Shown here one piece after another: positions 32,521-40,092 of a stretch of 54,917 nt of DNA. Source of the stretch: CAYTEO01 sp964436825. Lineage in GTDB: Bacteria; Krumholzibacteriota; Krumholzibacteriia; LZORAL124-64-63. The notes beneath the pieces were generated by a model. That model worked only from the letters and a program-made list of their open reading frames with translations. It ran no database searches and had not been told where the DNA came from. The translations under genes and the position numbers were made by a program. Location of the stretch: assembly GCA_964436825.1 (NCBI GenBank), contig CAYTEO010000013.1:1-54917 (forward strand). The letters run 5' to 3'. Every line of letters begins with the position of its first letter. Position 1 is the first letter of the stretch.

Positions 32521-33098
32521 TCCGACATCAGCTCCTTCGCGGCGCGTTCCACGGCGGTGATGTTCCCGTCGACGACGGCCTGAGAGAACTTCTTCTTCAG
32601 CCGCGCGGCCATCGAGGCCTTCAGGTCCTCCATGTCGATCACGTCGGTGACGGCCGACAGGGCGCCGATCATCGGCATGTTGGGGATCGGCTTGCCGAAA
32701 CACTCCTTGGCGATCAGGGAGGCGTCGACCGTGTGGATCGTGCCGCCGTCGACGCCCAGGCGCTCGCGGATGGCCTGCGGGGCCTCGACCGTGTTGATCA
32801 GGAAGACGGTCCCGGGGCCGGTGCCGCTGGTCACCCCCGCCGCGGGCGAGTCGAGCAGCGTGGGATCCAGCACGATGACGATGTCCGGCTCGGCGATGCT
32901 GCAGTGGAGCCGGATCGGCTCGTCGGAGATGCGGGTGTAGCCGCGGATGGGCGCCCCACGGCGCTCGGGGCCGTACTCTGGGAATCCCTGGCTGTGCTTC
33001 CCCTGGTCGAGGACGGCCTCGGCCAGGAAGATCGCGGCGGTCTTGGCCCCTTGACCGCCCCGTCCGTGCCAGCGGATCTCGGTCATCTTGCCTGCCAT
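32517..33098 (-). CDS. porG: 2-oxoacid:ferredoxin oxidoreductase, gamma subunit
   Basis: The 193-aa protein has the POR_N/gamma CoA-binding fold with its hallmark start RWHGRGGQGAKTAA and the segment FPEYGPERRGAPIRGYTRI. It is the first gene of the por operon. The ATG at 33098 follows AAGGAG; the frame continues upstream but without similarity. Confidence 0.93.
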   Translation of the reverse strand: MAGKMTEIRWHGRGGQGAKTAAIFLAEAVLDQGKHSQGFPEYGPERRGAPIRGYTRISDEPIRLHCSIAEPDIVIVLDPTLLDSPAAGVTSGTGPGTVFLINTVEAPQAIRERLGVDGGTIHTVDASLIAKECFGKPIPNMPMIGALSAVTDVIDMEDLKASMAARLKKKFSQAVVDGNITAVERAAKELMSE

Positions 33099-33234
33099 CT
33101 GACACACTCCTTCCGTCCTTGAACCGGACGGCGTGGCGCACGGTCGCGTCCGCCGTTCTGAGCAAAGGTGTACAGACCTCCGGCAGGGGTCAATGGAAAA
33201 GCACCCCGTGTGCCGGGTGTTCGCCACGCCGCCG

Positions 33235-33263
33235 TTGCCACCGCCGGCGGACTCGGCTAACCT
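33235..33263 (+). promoter_or_regulatory. Candidate sigma-70 promoter for aroB
   Basis: TTGCCA (33235-33240), a 17-bp spacer and TAACCT (33258-33263). Matches are 5 of 6 and 3 of 6. It would give a leader of about 23 nt with GAGGAG. Confidence 0.4.
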
Positions 33264-33292
33264 GCAGCGGACCAACACGAGAGGAGCGCGCG

Positions 33293-34393
33293 TTGTCTTC
33301 CCGGGATCGCACCATCGACTGGCTGGCGGGCGGTGTCCGCTGCCGCTTCCGGATCGGAACGGGCGCCGTCGGTGCCGTGGCCGGACTGGCCGCCGCACGG
33401 CCGGTGGCGGTGGTCGTCGACGCGCGGGTCCAGCGGCGCCACCCGGACGTCTGCGCGGCGATCCTGGCCGCCGCCGCACCCGGCCGGCGGCTGGTGCTGC
33501 CGGGTGGCGAGGCGGTCAAGTCGCCCCGGCGGCTGCTGCAGCTGCTGCGCTGGCTGGGACGGTGCGGGCTGCCGCGGGACGGCCTGGTCGTGGGAATCGG
33601 CGGGGGAACCCTGCTCGACCTGGCGGGACTGGGCGCCGCCCTGTGGCAGCGCGGGGTCGACTACGCCGCCGTGGCGACGACCCTGCTGGCCGCCGTCGAC
33701 GCCGCCATCGGGGGCAAGACCGCCATCGACCTGGACGGGGTGAAGAACCCCGTCGGCGCCTTCCATCCCGCCCTGCTGACCGCCGTCGATCCCGCCCTGC
33801 TGGCCACCCTCCCCCGCCGGGAGTGGCGCCAGGGGATGGCCGAGCTGGTCAAGACGGCCGTCCTGGGCGACGCGGTCCTGTTCCGCTCCCTGGAGCGCCG
33901 CCGGGCCGACCTGGCCGCCGCGCTGGCCCGCGGCCGGGCCGACCGGCCGCCGCCGGCGACGCCGCTGCCGTGGGACCGCTGGATCCGCCGCGCCGCCGCG
34001 GTGAAGATCTCCCTGGTGGAACGGGACTTCCGGGAGCGGGGACCGCGCCGGGCGCTGAACCTGGGCCACACCCTGGGTCACGCCCTGGAACCGCTGCTGG
34101 GGATCGCGCACGGGGAGGCGGTCGCCCTCGGCCTGGCCGTCGCCGCCCGCCTGGCCGCGCGTCGCGGGCTCTGCACGGCCGCGGAACGGGACCGGATCGT
34201 CGCCCTGCTGGCGGCCTGCGGCCTGCCGACGCGCGCCCCCGCCCCGCCGCGGCGGGCGGTGGCCGCCCTGATCGCCCGGGACAAGAAGCGGGCGGCCGGC
34301 CGGACCCGCTGGGTCCTGCCGGCCGGGATCGGTCGGGTCGTCCTCGACGTGCCGGTCGAGGTGGCCGAGGCCCTCGCCCTGCTGGAGGCGTGA
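33293..34393 (+). CDS. aroB: 3-dehydroquinate synthase
   Basis: A 366-aa enzyme of the shikimate pathway (DAHP to 3-dehydroquinate, NAD and metal dependent). The NAD loop is VVGIGGGTLLDLAG (about 99-112). TTLLAAVDAAIGGKTAID and KNPVGAFHPA are the AroB signatures. Metal ligands are Glu184 (GMAELVKTAVL), His259 (NLGHTLGHALE) and His273 (HGEAV). The start is TTG at 33293, with GAGGAG 6 nt upstream. The loop between the two His ligands is a little shorter than in E. coli AroB. It stands alone, with no other shikimate gene nearby. Confidence 0.88.
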   Translation: MSSRDRTIDWLAGGVRCRFRIGTGAVGAVAGLAAARPVAVVVDARVQRRHPDVCAAILAAAAPGRRLVLPGGEAVKSPRRLLQLLRWLGRCGLPRDGLVVGIGGGTLLDLAGLGAALWQRGVDYAAVATTLLAAVDAAIGGKTAIDLDGVKNPVGAFHPALLTAVDPALLATLPRREWRQGMAELVKTAVLGDAVLFRSLERRRADLAAALARGRADRPPPATPLPWDRWIRRAAAVKISLVERDFRERGPRRALNLGHTLGHALEPLLGIAHGEAVALGLAVAARLAARRGLCTAAERDRIVALLAACGLPTRAPAPPRRAVAALIARDKKRAAGRTRWVLPAGIGRVVLDVPVEVAEALALLEA

Positions 34394-34408
34394 CCCGTCA
34401 GCGGGTCA
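34391..34408. terminator. Short hairpin at convergent stop codons
   Basis: TGACCCG-TCAG-CGGGTCA is a 7-bp perfect inverted repeat. It covers the aroB stop (34391-34393) and the stop of the convergent peptidase gene (34398-34400), so it may end both transcripts. Confidence 0.35.
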
Positions 34409-37400
34409 GCAGCAGCTTGGCGCAGCGGCTCTCCTCCCCCACGCGCAGCCGGGCCAGGTAGACTCCCGAGGCCACCGCGCCGCCGGCCTGGTCGCGCCCG
34501 TCCCAGACGACCTCGTGGCTGCCCGCGGCAAGGGGCCGCGCCAGCAGGGTCCGGACGCGACGGCCCTGCAGGTCGTAGATCGCCAGCTCCACCGATCCAC
34601 CGTTCGGTACCGCGAAGCGGATCGTCGTGCGCGGGTTGAACGGGTTGGGAACGACGGCCGTGATGGCCAGTGTTCTGGCCGGGACCCCGACCGCCGTGGT
34701 GCCGCCGGCCGGTTCGCCGTAGCTCCCCTGGTACCCGTCCGCGTCGACGGCCGCCACGTGATAGGCGCCGCCGTGCGGGGCGGGATCCGACCAGCTCGTG
34801 GCCGGGGCGTCGACCAGGGCCGCCAGGGTCAGGGACCCGTCCGCTGCGGCCCGGAAGACGGCGTAGGCGGCCAGATCGGGATCACCGACGGCGTCCCAGG
34901 AGAGCAGCCGCGTCCCGTCGCCCGGGTCGGCCACCGCCAGGCCCGTGACCGGCGACGGCGCCACGGTCACGGCGTCGGGACCGCCCAGCGGACCGATGTC
35001 GCAGCGGCTGGCGTCGGGATCCTGGCAGGCCGGGTCCTCGGGACCGGCGTCGATGCAGGGCGAGCCGACCGTCAGGCCGTAGAGCCCCGCGGCGGGATCC
35101 TTGCAGAGGGGATCGGCCTGGATGTCCCCCTCCCCGGGGGGCAGACCGTTGTAGTCGCCCCCGTCGTTCTGCCAGACGTCGTTGCAGCGCACCACGGCGC
35201 CACCCGACGTGCCCGCGATCCCGCCGCCGGTGTTGGATGTCACCAGGCTCGCCTGCAGGACGAGGCCGTCGCCGGCATAGAGCATGATCCCGCCGCCGTA
35301 CGCCGCCGTGTTGCCGGAGACCAGGCAGTTCTCCACCGTCAGGCCCAGCACCGCGTCGGCTCCCAGCAGGCAGCCGCCGCCGAGGACCGCCGCCGCGTTG
35401 CCGGTCAGCACGGTGTTGGCGATCCGGCCGCCGACGCCGGTGACGTGGAGCGCGCCCCCGTTGCCGGCGGCAGCGTTCCGCCGGAAGGTACCCCGCACGA
35501 TGGTCACCTGGCCGCCGCTGGCGTGCAGACCGCCCCCGTCGCCCAGGGCGCGACTGTCCTCGACGACGACGTCGACCAGCTGGAGGGAGGCGTCCCGGGC
35601 GGCGATGGCGCCGCCGGTGACGGCACCATAGCTGCCGCTGAAGACGTCGCCGGCGAAGCTGACGCTGCCGCCCTCGACGGCGACGGCACCGCCGCGGCCG
35701 TCCCCGAGGCTGTCACGACTGGCGTTGCCCAGGAAGGTGTTGCCGCTGAAGACGGCGCCGGTCGCGTCGACCAGGCAGACGGCACCGCCCCAGTCGGCGC
35801 TGCAGCCGCTGAACGTGCAGTCCTCGATCCGGGGCGCCCCGTCGACGACGAGGATGGCCCCGCCGGTGCCGTAGTCGCCGTACGGGTTGGCGGCGTCATC
35901 GACGAACGCACATTCGCGGATCGTCGGCGAGCCGCCCAGGACCTGGATGGCACCGCCGTGCCGGCCCGTCGCCGGCCGGTCGTACCAGGCGCCCTGACAG
36001 TCGTAGAACTCGATTCCCGCGACCCCGCTCTTCGGCGTGGCCCCCGCCACGAAGCGCAGGGCGCTGTTGACGCTGCGCCAGCGGGTGGGATGGACGGCCG
36101 GATCGCGCTCGGCGAAGGTCGTCGACCAGCCGCCGCTGATGAAGACCGGCCCGTCGATCTGGACCGTTTCCAGGTAGTCGCCCTCGGCCACCAGGACGGT
36201 GTCGATCCCGCTGCAGACGGCCACGCAGTCGGCCAGCGAGTGGGCCGCCGTGGCGGGCGTCTCGTAGGGTGGGGTGTCGCTGCCGGCGGAGGAGACGTAG
36301 CGCACCTTGTGCCCCAGGATCTTCAACGGCATGGGCAGGAAGCCGAAGCCGTTGCGGGTGTCCCCGTCGGCCACGATGCACAGGACCAGCTGGTCGGTGC
36401 TCTCGTTGGGGACCGTCCAGCTGTAGCTGCCCGTGTTGGGGACATCGCTGGCCACCAGGGTCCGGAACCCGTCATGATGGAAGCTGGCCCAGATGTCCAC
36501 GGTGTTGCAGGTGCCGCCGCTGGTCACCCAGGTGACCGTGACGGTCGTGTCGGCGGGCAGGGTCTCCAGCGTGATCGGACCCGTCACCGAGACGCTGACC
36601 GGCGGGACGTGGACGGAGACCTGGGTCGTCGAGGTCCCGATCAGGGCGGTGCCGTACTGGATGGTGAAGAAGCCGGCTTCGCCGAACTCGGCTCCCCACG
36701 AGTTCTTGCAGATCCAGCCGCCGTTGCCGTCGCAGGCCCGGTCGTCCCAGCCGACGATCAGGACCAGGTGGTTCGTGTAGCCGCCGTTGTTCGTGTTGTA
36801 GCAGCCGCCGGAGTAGGAGGGGAACGGCTCGTCCGCGTTCATGGCCGAGCAGACGGGGCCGTCGGTCATCACGGCGGTCTTGATCTGGTCGACGTCGTTG
36901 TAGACGTAGTTCCAGTCGTCGACGAAGACGAACGGCAGGGAGGAGTTCTGGGCGCAGGGGCGGCTGTCGGTCGAGGCGTAGGGGTTGTCCTCCTCCAGGA
37001 CGACCCCGTAGTTCATGGCCACGCTGTAGGCGGCGCTGGCCCAGCCGCCCTCGCACCCCGCCCCGTAGGTGTTGCAGTCCAGGACCTGCTGCTCGGAGAG
37101 GTCGAGGGTCACCCCGTAGTGGATCTTCAGGTGGGCCTCGAGCTGGCCGAGGGCCGCGAAGTCCCAGCAGGCGCCGCATTCGCCCTGGTTCTTGGGGGTG
37201 GTGACGCCGCCCTGGTCCGCCCAGTTGAAGCTGGACGGGAGATCCAGCTTGGACGTGTCGTAGAGCTTGAGCCGTTCCTTGTACTCCTCGGGATAGTCCG
37301 GCGGGAGGACGAAGCCGTTGAGGTGGGCCCGGGCCTCCGGCGTGAGGGAGTCGTACCAGGTGGGGTCGACGTCGTACGTCGGCGCCTCGGCCGCCCCGGC

Positions 37401-37481
37401 GAGGGCGGCACCGAACAGGATGCCAAGGAGCGCCACGGCGACGGCGGCGCGGAGGATCGATCCCGGGGTGCTGCGGTGCAT
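34398..37481 (-). CDS. Secreted papain-family (C1A) cysteine peptidase with beta-helix and type IX-style sorting domain
   Basis: A 1027-aa protein. A signal peptide (1-30) and a short propeptide (about 31-80) lead to a C1A peptidase domain (81-290). Catalytic residues are Gln99 and Cys105 (QGECGACWDF), His238 (YTNHLVLIVGW) and Asn260 (CKNSWGAEFG). A beta-sandwich (about 295-385) and a right-handed parallel beta-helix (about 390-760, repeated GGAI/GGAV turns) follow, then a fibronectin-III-like stretch (about 825-915). The C-terminal FlgD-like domain has PNPFNPRTTIRF and AIYDLQGRRVRTLL. The layout suggests a surface-attached protease. The ATG at 37481 has AGGAGA upstream. Confidence 0.9.
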   Translation of the reverse strand: MHRSTPGSILRAAVAVALLGILFGAALAGAAEAPTYDVDPTWYDSLTPEARAHLNGFVLPPDYPEEYKERLKLYDTSKLDLPSSFNWADQGGVTTPKNQGECGACWDFAALGQLEAHLKIHYGVTLDLSEQQVLDCNTYGAGCEGGWASAAYSVAMNYGVVLEEDNPYASTDSRPCAQNSSLPFVFVDDWNYVYNDVDQIKTAVMTDGPVCSAMNADEPFPSYSGGCYNTNNGGYTNHLVLIVGWDDRACDGNGGWICKNSWGAEFGEAGFFTIQYGTALIGTSTTQVSVHVPPVSVSVTGPITLETLPADTTVTVTWVTSGGTCNTVDIWASFHHDGFRTLVASDVPNTGSYSWTVPNESTDQLVLCIVADGDTRNGFGFLPMPLKILGHKVRYVSSAGSDTPPYETPATAAHSLADCVAVCSGIDTVLVAEGDYLETVQIDGPVFISGGWSTTFAERDPAVHPTRWRSVNSALRFVAGATPKSGVAGIEFYDCQGAWYDRPATGRHGGAIQVLGGSPTIRECAFVDDAANPYGDYGTGGAILVVDGAPRIEDCTFSGCSADWGGAVCLVDATGAVFSGNTFLGNASRDSLGDGRGGAVAVEGGSVSFAGDVFSGSYGAVTGGAIAARDASLQLVDVVVEDSRALGDGGGLHASGGQVTIVRGTFRRNAAAGNGGALHVTGVGGRIANTVLTGNAAAVLGGGCLLGADAVLGLTVENCLVSGNTAAYGGGIMLYAGDGLVLQASLVTSNTGGGIAGTSGGAVVRCNDVWQNDGGDYNGLPPGEGDIQADPLCKDPAAGLYGLTVGSPCIDAGPEDPACQDPDASRCDIGPLGGPDAVTVAPSPVTGLAVADPGDGTRLLSWDAVGDPDLAAYAVFRAAADGSLTLAALVDAPATSWSDPAPHGGAYHVAAVDADGYQGSYGEPAGGTTAVGVPARTLAITAVVPNPFNPRTTIRFAVPNGGSVELAIYDLQGRRVRTLLARPLAAGSHEVVWDGRDQAGGAVASGVYLARLRVGEESRCAKLLLTR

Positions 37482-37526
37482 CGGTCGGTCTCCTGTCGGT
37501 CGAAGTCCGTGGTTTGCGAACATGTA

Positions 37527-37555
37527 ATGATACATCATCATCACACCGGCGTACA
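37527..37555 (-). promoter_or_regulatory. Candidate sigma-70 promoter for the papain-like peptidase gene
   Basis: Minus-strand TGTACG (37555-37550), a 17-bp spacer and TATCAT (37532-37527). Matches are 3 of 6 and 5 of 6. It lies in a locally AT-rich stretch between priA and the peptidase gene. Confidence 0.38.
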
Positions 37556-37570
37556 GGGTCACGGTACCAC

Positions 37571-39571
37571 TCAGTACAAGCCCACCGGATCGACGTCGAC
37601 GACGACCGCCACGCCCGAATGGGTCCTCTCCAGGCGGCGACAGCACTCGGCGATCCAGGTCTTCTCCGCCGCCGACGGGTTGCCCTTCAGCAGCAGTTGC
37701 CAGCGGTAGCGGTTCTGGAGGCGGGAGAAGACTGCCGGGGCCGGGCCCAGCAGCGTCACGTCGCGGTCGCGCAGCCCGTCGGCCAGGACGTCGTGCAGGA
37801 CGGCGGCGGCCTGCTCGACGGCGGCCAGCCGCCGGCCGCAGATTCCCAGGCGGACCAGGCGCCGGAACGGCGGGTAGCCGGCCGCCTCGCGCGCCGCCAG
37901 CTCGGCGGCGGCGAAGCCGTGGTAGTCGTGGGCCGCGGCGGCCTGCAGGACGGGGTGCTCGGGCTGCCAGGCCTGGAACAGGACCCTGCCCGCGCGGCTG
38001 CGGCCGGTGCGGCCGGCCACCTGGGTCAGCAGCTGGAAGGCCCGCTCGTGGGCCCGGAAGTCGGGCAGGGTCAGCCCGTCGTCGGCGGCCAGGACCCCCA
38101 CCAGGTCGACCCCCGGGAAGTGGTGGCCCTTGGCGACCATCTGGGTCCCCAGCAGGATCCGGGCCTCGCCCCGGGCAAAGGCGGTCAGGATCCGGTCGTG
38201 GCTGCCCCGCCGGCGCGTCGTGTCCTGGTCCAGCCGCAGCAGGCTGGCGCCCGGGAAATGGGACGCCAGGGAGAGCTCCAGCTTCTCCGTCCCGCCGCCG
38301 CTGGGCAGGAAGGCCCCCTCGGCCCCGCAGGCGGGGCAGGCGTCGGGAGGGCGCCGGCTGAAGCCGCAGTAGTGGCAGAGCAGGCGCTGGGGGCGCAGGT
38401 GAACCGTCAGGGCGATGTCGCAGTGGGGGCACTGGATCGCCTCGCCGCACTCGCCGCACTGGAGGGAGCGGGCGAACCCCCGGCGGTTGTAGAAGAGGAT
38501 CGCCTGGCGGTCGCGGCGCAGGCAGTCGTCCAGGGCGTCCAGCAGGGCCTCCGACAGGCCGTCCTGGACGGTCTGCTGGCGCATGTCGACCAACGTCACC
38601 GGCGGCAGGGCGCCCACGGGACGGTCGCGCAGTTCCACCAGGGCGTAGCGGCCCAGCCGGGCGTTGCGATAGCTCTCCAGGTCCGGGGTCGCCGACCCGA
38701 GCAGCACGCACGCCCCCGCGGCCCGGGCCCGCACCAGGGCGGCGGCCCGGGCGTGGTAGCGCGGCTTCTCCTGCTGCTTGTAGCTGGTCTCGTGCTCCTC
38801 GTCGACGACGACGACCCCCAGGTCCGGCAGCGGCACGAAGAGGGCCGAGCGCGGCCCCACGACGACGCGCACCTCCCCCGCCGCGGCCCGTTCGTGGACC
38901 CGGCAGCGCTGACCGGCCGAGAGGCCGCTGTGCAGGACGGCCGCCACCTCGCCGAACCGGGCGGAGATGCGGTTCATGGCCTGGGGCGTCAGCGCGATCT
39001 CGGGCAGCAGGTAGAGGGCCGTCCGGCCCCGCGCCAGGGCGGCGGCGATGGCCTGCAGGTAGACCTCGGTCTTGCCGCTGCCGGTCACCCCGTGCAGCAG
39101 CAGGGCGCCGAAGCGCCGCGCCGCCAGGTGCTCTTCCACCCAGGCCAGGGCCCGCCGCTGGTCGGCCGTCGGCACCGGCTGGGCGGGCGGGGACGGCCAG
39201 CGGGCGGGCTGGTGCCGGCTGCGCCGGGCGCGCGTCCCCGGGGCCGGGGGATGGAACAGGGGGACGATCTCCCCGACCGGCACGGCGTAGTAGCCGGCCA
39301 GCCACTCCAGCAGCTCGCGCCGGTCCCCGGTGATCCGGTAGCTCTCCGGCAGTCGGTGCGCGACATGCCGCAGCCTGTGCCCGTCGATCTCGCGGGGCGG
39401 TGTGGCGACGGCCCTGGCGGCGACGATCATCCCGACGACCCGGCCCCGGCCCAGGGGAACGACGACCAGGTCGCCGTGACGGGGCTCCGGCGCGTCGGGT
39501 TCGGGGGCGAACAGGTAGGTCAGCGGCCGTTGCAGGGGGCGCGGCACGACGACGTCCACCAGCCATTCCAT
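37571..39571 (-). CDS. priA: Primosomal protein N' (replication restart helicase PriA)
   Basis: The 666-aa protein has a 3'-end-binding N domain (1-100) and a DEAD-like helicase core with Walker A GVTGSGKTEVY and DEEH (VVVDEEHETSYK). The zinc region carries eight Cys in four CxxC pairs (CGECG, CPHC, CHYC, CPACG). Helicase motifs GTQMVAKGHHFPGV and VAGRTGRSRAG follow. It reloads the replisome at stalled forks. The ATG at 39571 follows GGAGGTG. Start codon choice differs from the longest frame, which adds 17 unconserved residues. Confidence 0.95.
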   Translation of the reverse strand: MEWLVDVVVPRPLQRPLTYLFAPEPDAPEPRHGDLVVVPLGRGRVVGMIVAARAVATPPREIDGHRLRHVAHRLPESYRITGDRRELLEWLAGYYAVPVGEIVPLFHPPAPGTRARRSRHQPARWPSPPAQPVPTADQRRALAWVEEHLAARRFGALLLHGVTGSGKTEVYLQAIAAALARGRTALYLLPEIALTPQAMNRISARFGEVAAVLHSGLSAGQRCRVHERAAAGEVRVVVGPRSALFVPLPDLGVVVVDEEHETSYKQQEKPRYHARAAALVRARAAGACVLLGSATPDLESYRNARLGRYALVELRDRPVGALPPVTLVDMRQQTVQDGLSEALLDALDDCLRRDRQAILFYNRRGFARSLQCGECGEAIQCPHCDIALTVHLRPQRLLCHYCGFSRRPPDACPACGAEGAFLPSGGGTEKLELSLASHFPGASLLRLDQDTTRRRGSHDRILTAFARGEARILLGTQMVAKGHHFPGVDLVGVLAADDGLTLPDFRAHERAFQLLTQVAGRTGRSRAGRVLFQAWQPEHPVLQAAAAHDYHGFAAAELAAREAAGYPPFRRLVRLGICGRRLAAVEQAAAVLHDVLADGLRDRDVTLLGPAPAVFSRLQNRYRWQLLLKGNPSAAEKTWIAECCRRLERTHSGVAVVVDVDPVGLY

Positions 39572-39617
39572 CGCCACCACCTCCCCCGCCGGCGGCGGAC
39601 GGTCCCGCCCCGACGCG

Positions 39618-39653
39618 ACCATCCCGCCCCGACACGAGGCGGGGCGGGATGGT
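39618..39653 (-). terminator. 14-bp GC hairpin between the signalling operon and priA
   Basis: accatcccgccccg pairs perfectly with cggggcgggatggt around an 8-nt loop, 33 bp past the stop of the receiver gene. It is the most stable hairpin in the window. It has no U-tract on the minus strand. Confidence 0.6.
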
Positions 39654-39685
39654 AACGCACCGGCGGACCGCGGACAAGCGGCGGG

Positions 39686-40060
39686 CTATTCGCTGGTGAC
39701 GTGCAGGAACTCCTGGACCTTGTCCAGCAGGCGCTGGGGGCTGAACGGCTTGGTGACGTATCCGTCGGCGCCGGCGGCCTTTCCCCGCTCCTGGTCCTCC
39801 TTGCTGCTGCGGGCCGTCAGCAGCAGGACCGGGATGTGGGCCGTCGCGGGATCACTCTTCAGCCTGCGACAGGCCTCGAACCCGTCGCTGCGCGGCATCA
39901 TGACATCCATGATGACCAGGTCCGGCGACTCCTCCCTGGCCATCCGGACGGCCTCCTCGCCGTCGGCGGCCTGCAGGACGGCGTACCCCTCCGCGTCGAG
40001 GCTGAAGTCGAGGATGTTCAGGATGTATGGCTCGTCGTCGACGATCAGGATCTTGCGCAC
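39686..40060 (-). CDS. Single-domain response regulator receiver
   Basis: A 124-aa CheY-like protein: acidic pair VDDE (8-9), phospho-acceptor Asp52 (MDVMMP), switch Thr in LLLTARS, and Lys in VTKPF. It has no output domain, so it works by protein contact or as a phosphate relay. It starts with GTG at 40060 after GGGGGAG, 32 bp downstream of the large kinase gene, whose His274 is a likely phosphodonor. Confidence 0.9.
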   Translation of the reverse strand: MRKILIVDDEPYILNILDFSLDAEGYAVLQAADGEEAVRMAREESPDLVIMDVMMPRSDGFEACRRLKSDPATAHIPVLLLTARSSKEDQERGKAAGADGYVTKPFSPQRLLDKVQEFLHVTSE

Positions 40061-40092
40061 GTCGCTCCCCCGGGGCTGATGTTCGTCTTCTC

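Noticed and set aside
33167..33193. Possible sigma-70 promoter for the por operon (TTGACC and TACACC on the minus strand)
   Set aside because: The spacer is only 15 bp and the -10 is poor. The region probably contains the por promoter, but the sequence does not fix it.
33201..33215. A third sigma-54-like element (minus-strand CGGCACACGGGGTGC) upstream of porG
   Set aside because: The GG-N10-GC spacing is right, but three defined bases differ from the consensus, which is expected by chance in such GC-rich DNA. It is not reported as a feature.
34515..37709. A 1064-codon open frame on the plus strand opposite the papain-like peptidase gene
   Set aside because: It is a shadow of GC-rich coding sequence. 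The translation has low-complexity Gly/Arg/Val/Asp composition and no domain, while the minus-strand protein has clear catalytic motifs. The same holds for the long antisense frames at 1161-2501, 3154-5061, 5962-8253, 15543-17069, 17142-19718, 24771-26855, 40027-42348 and others.
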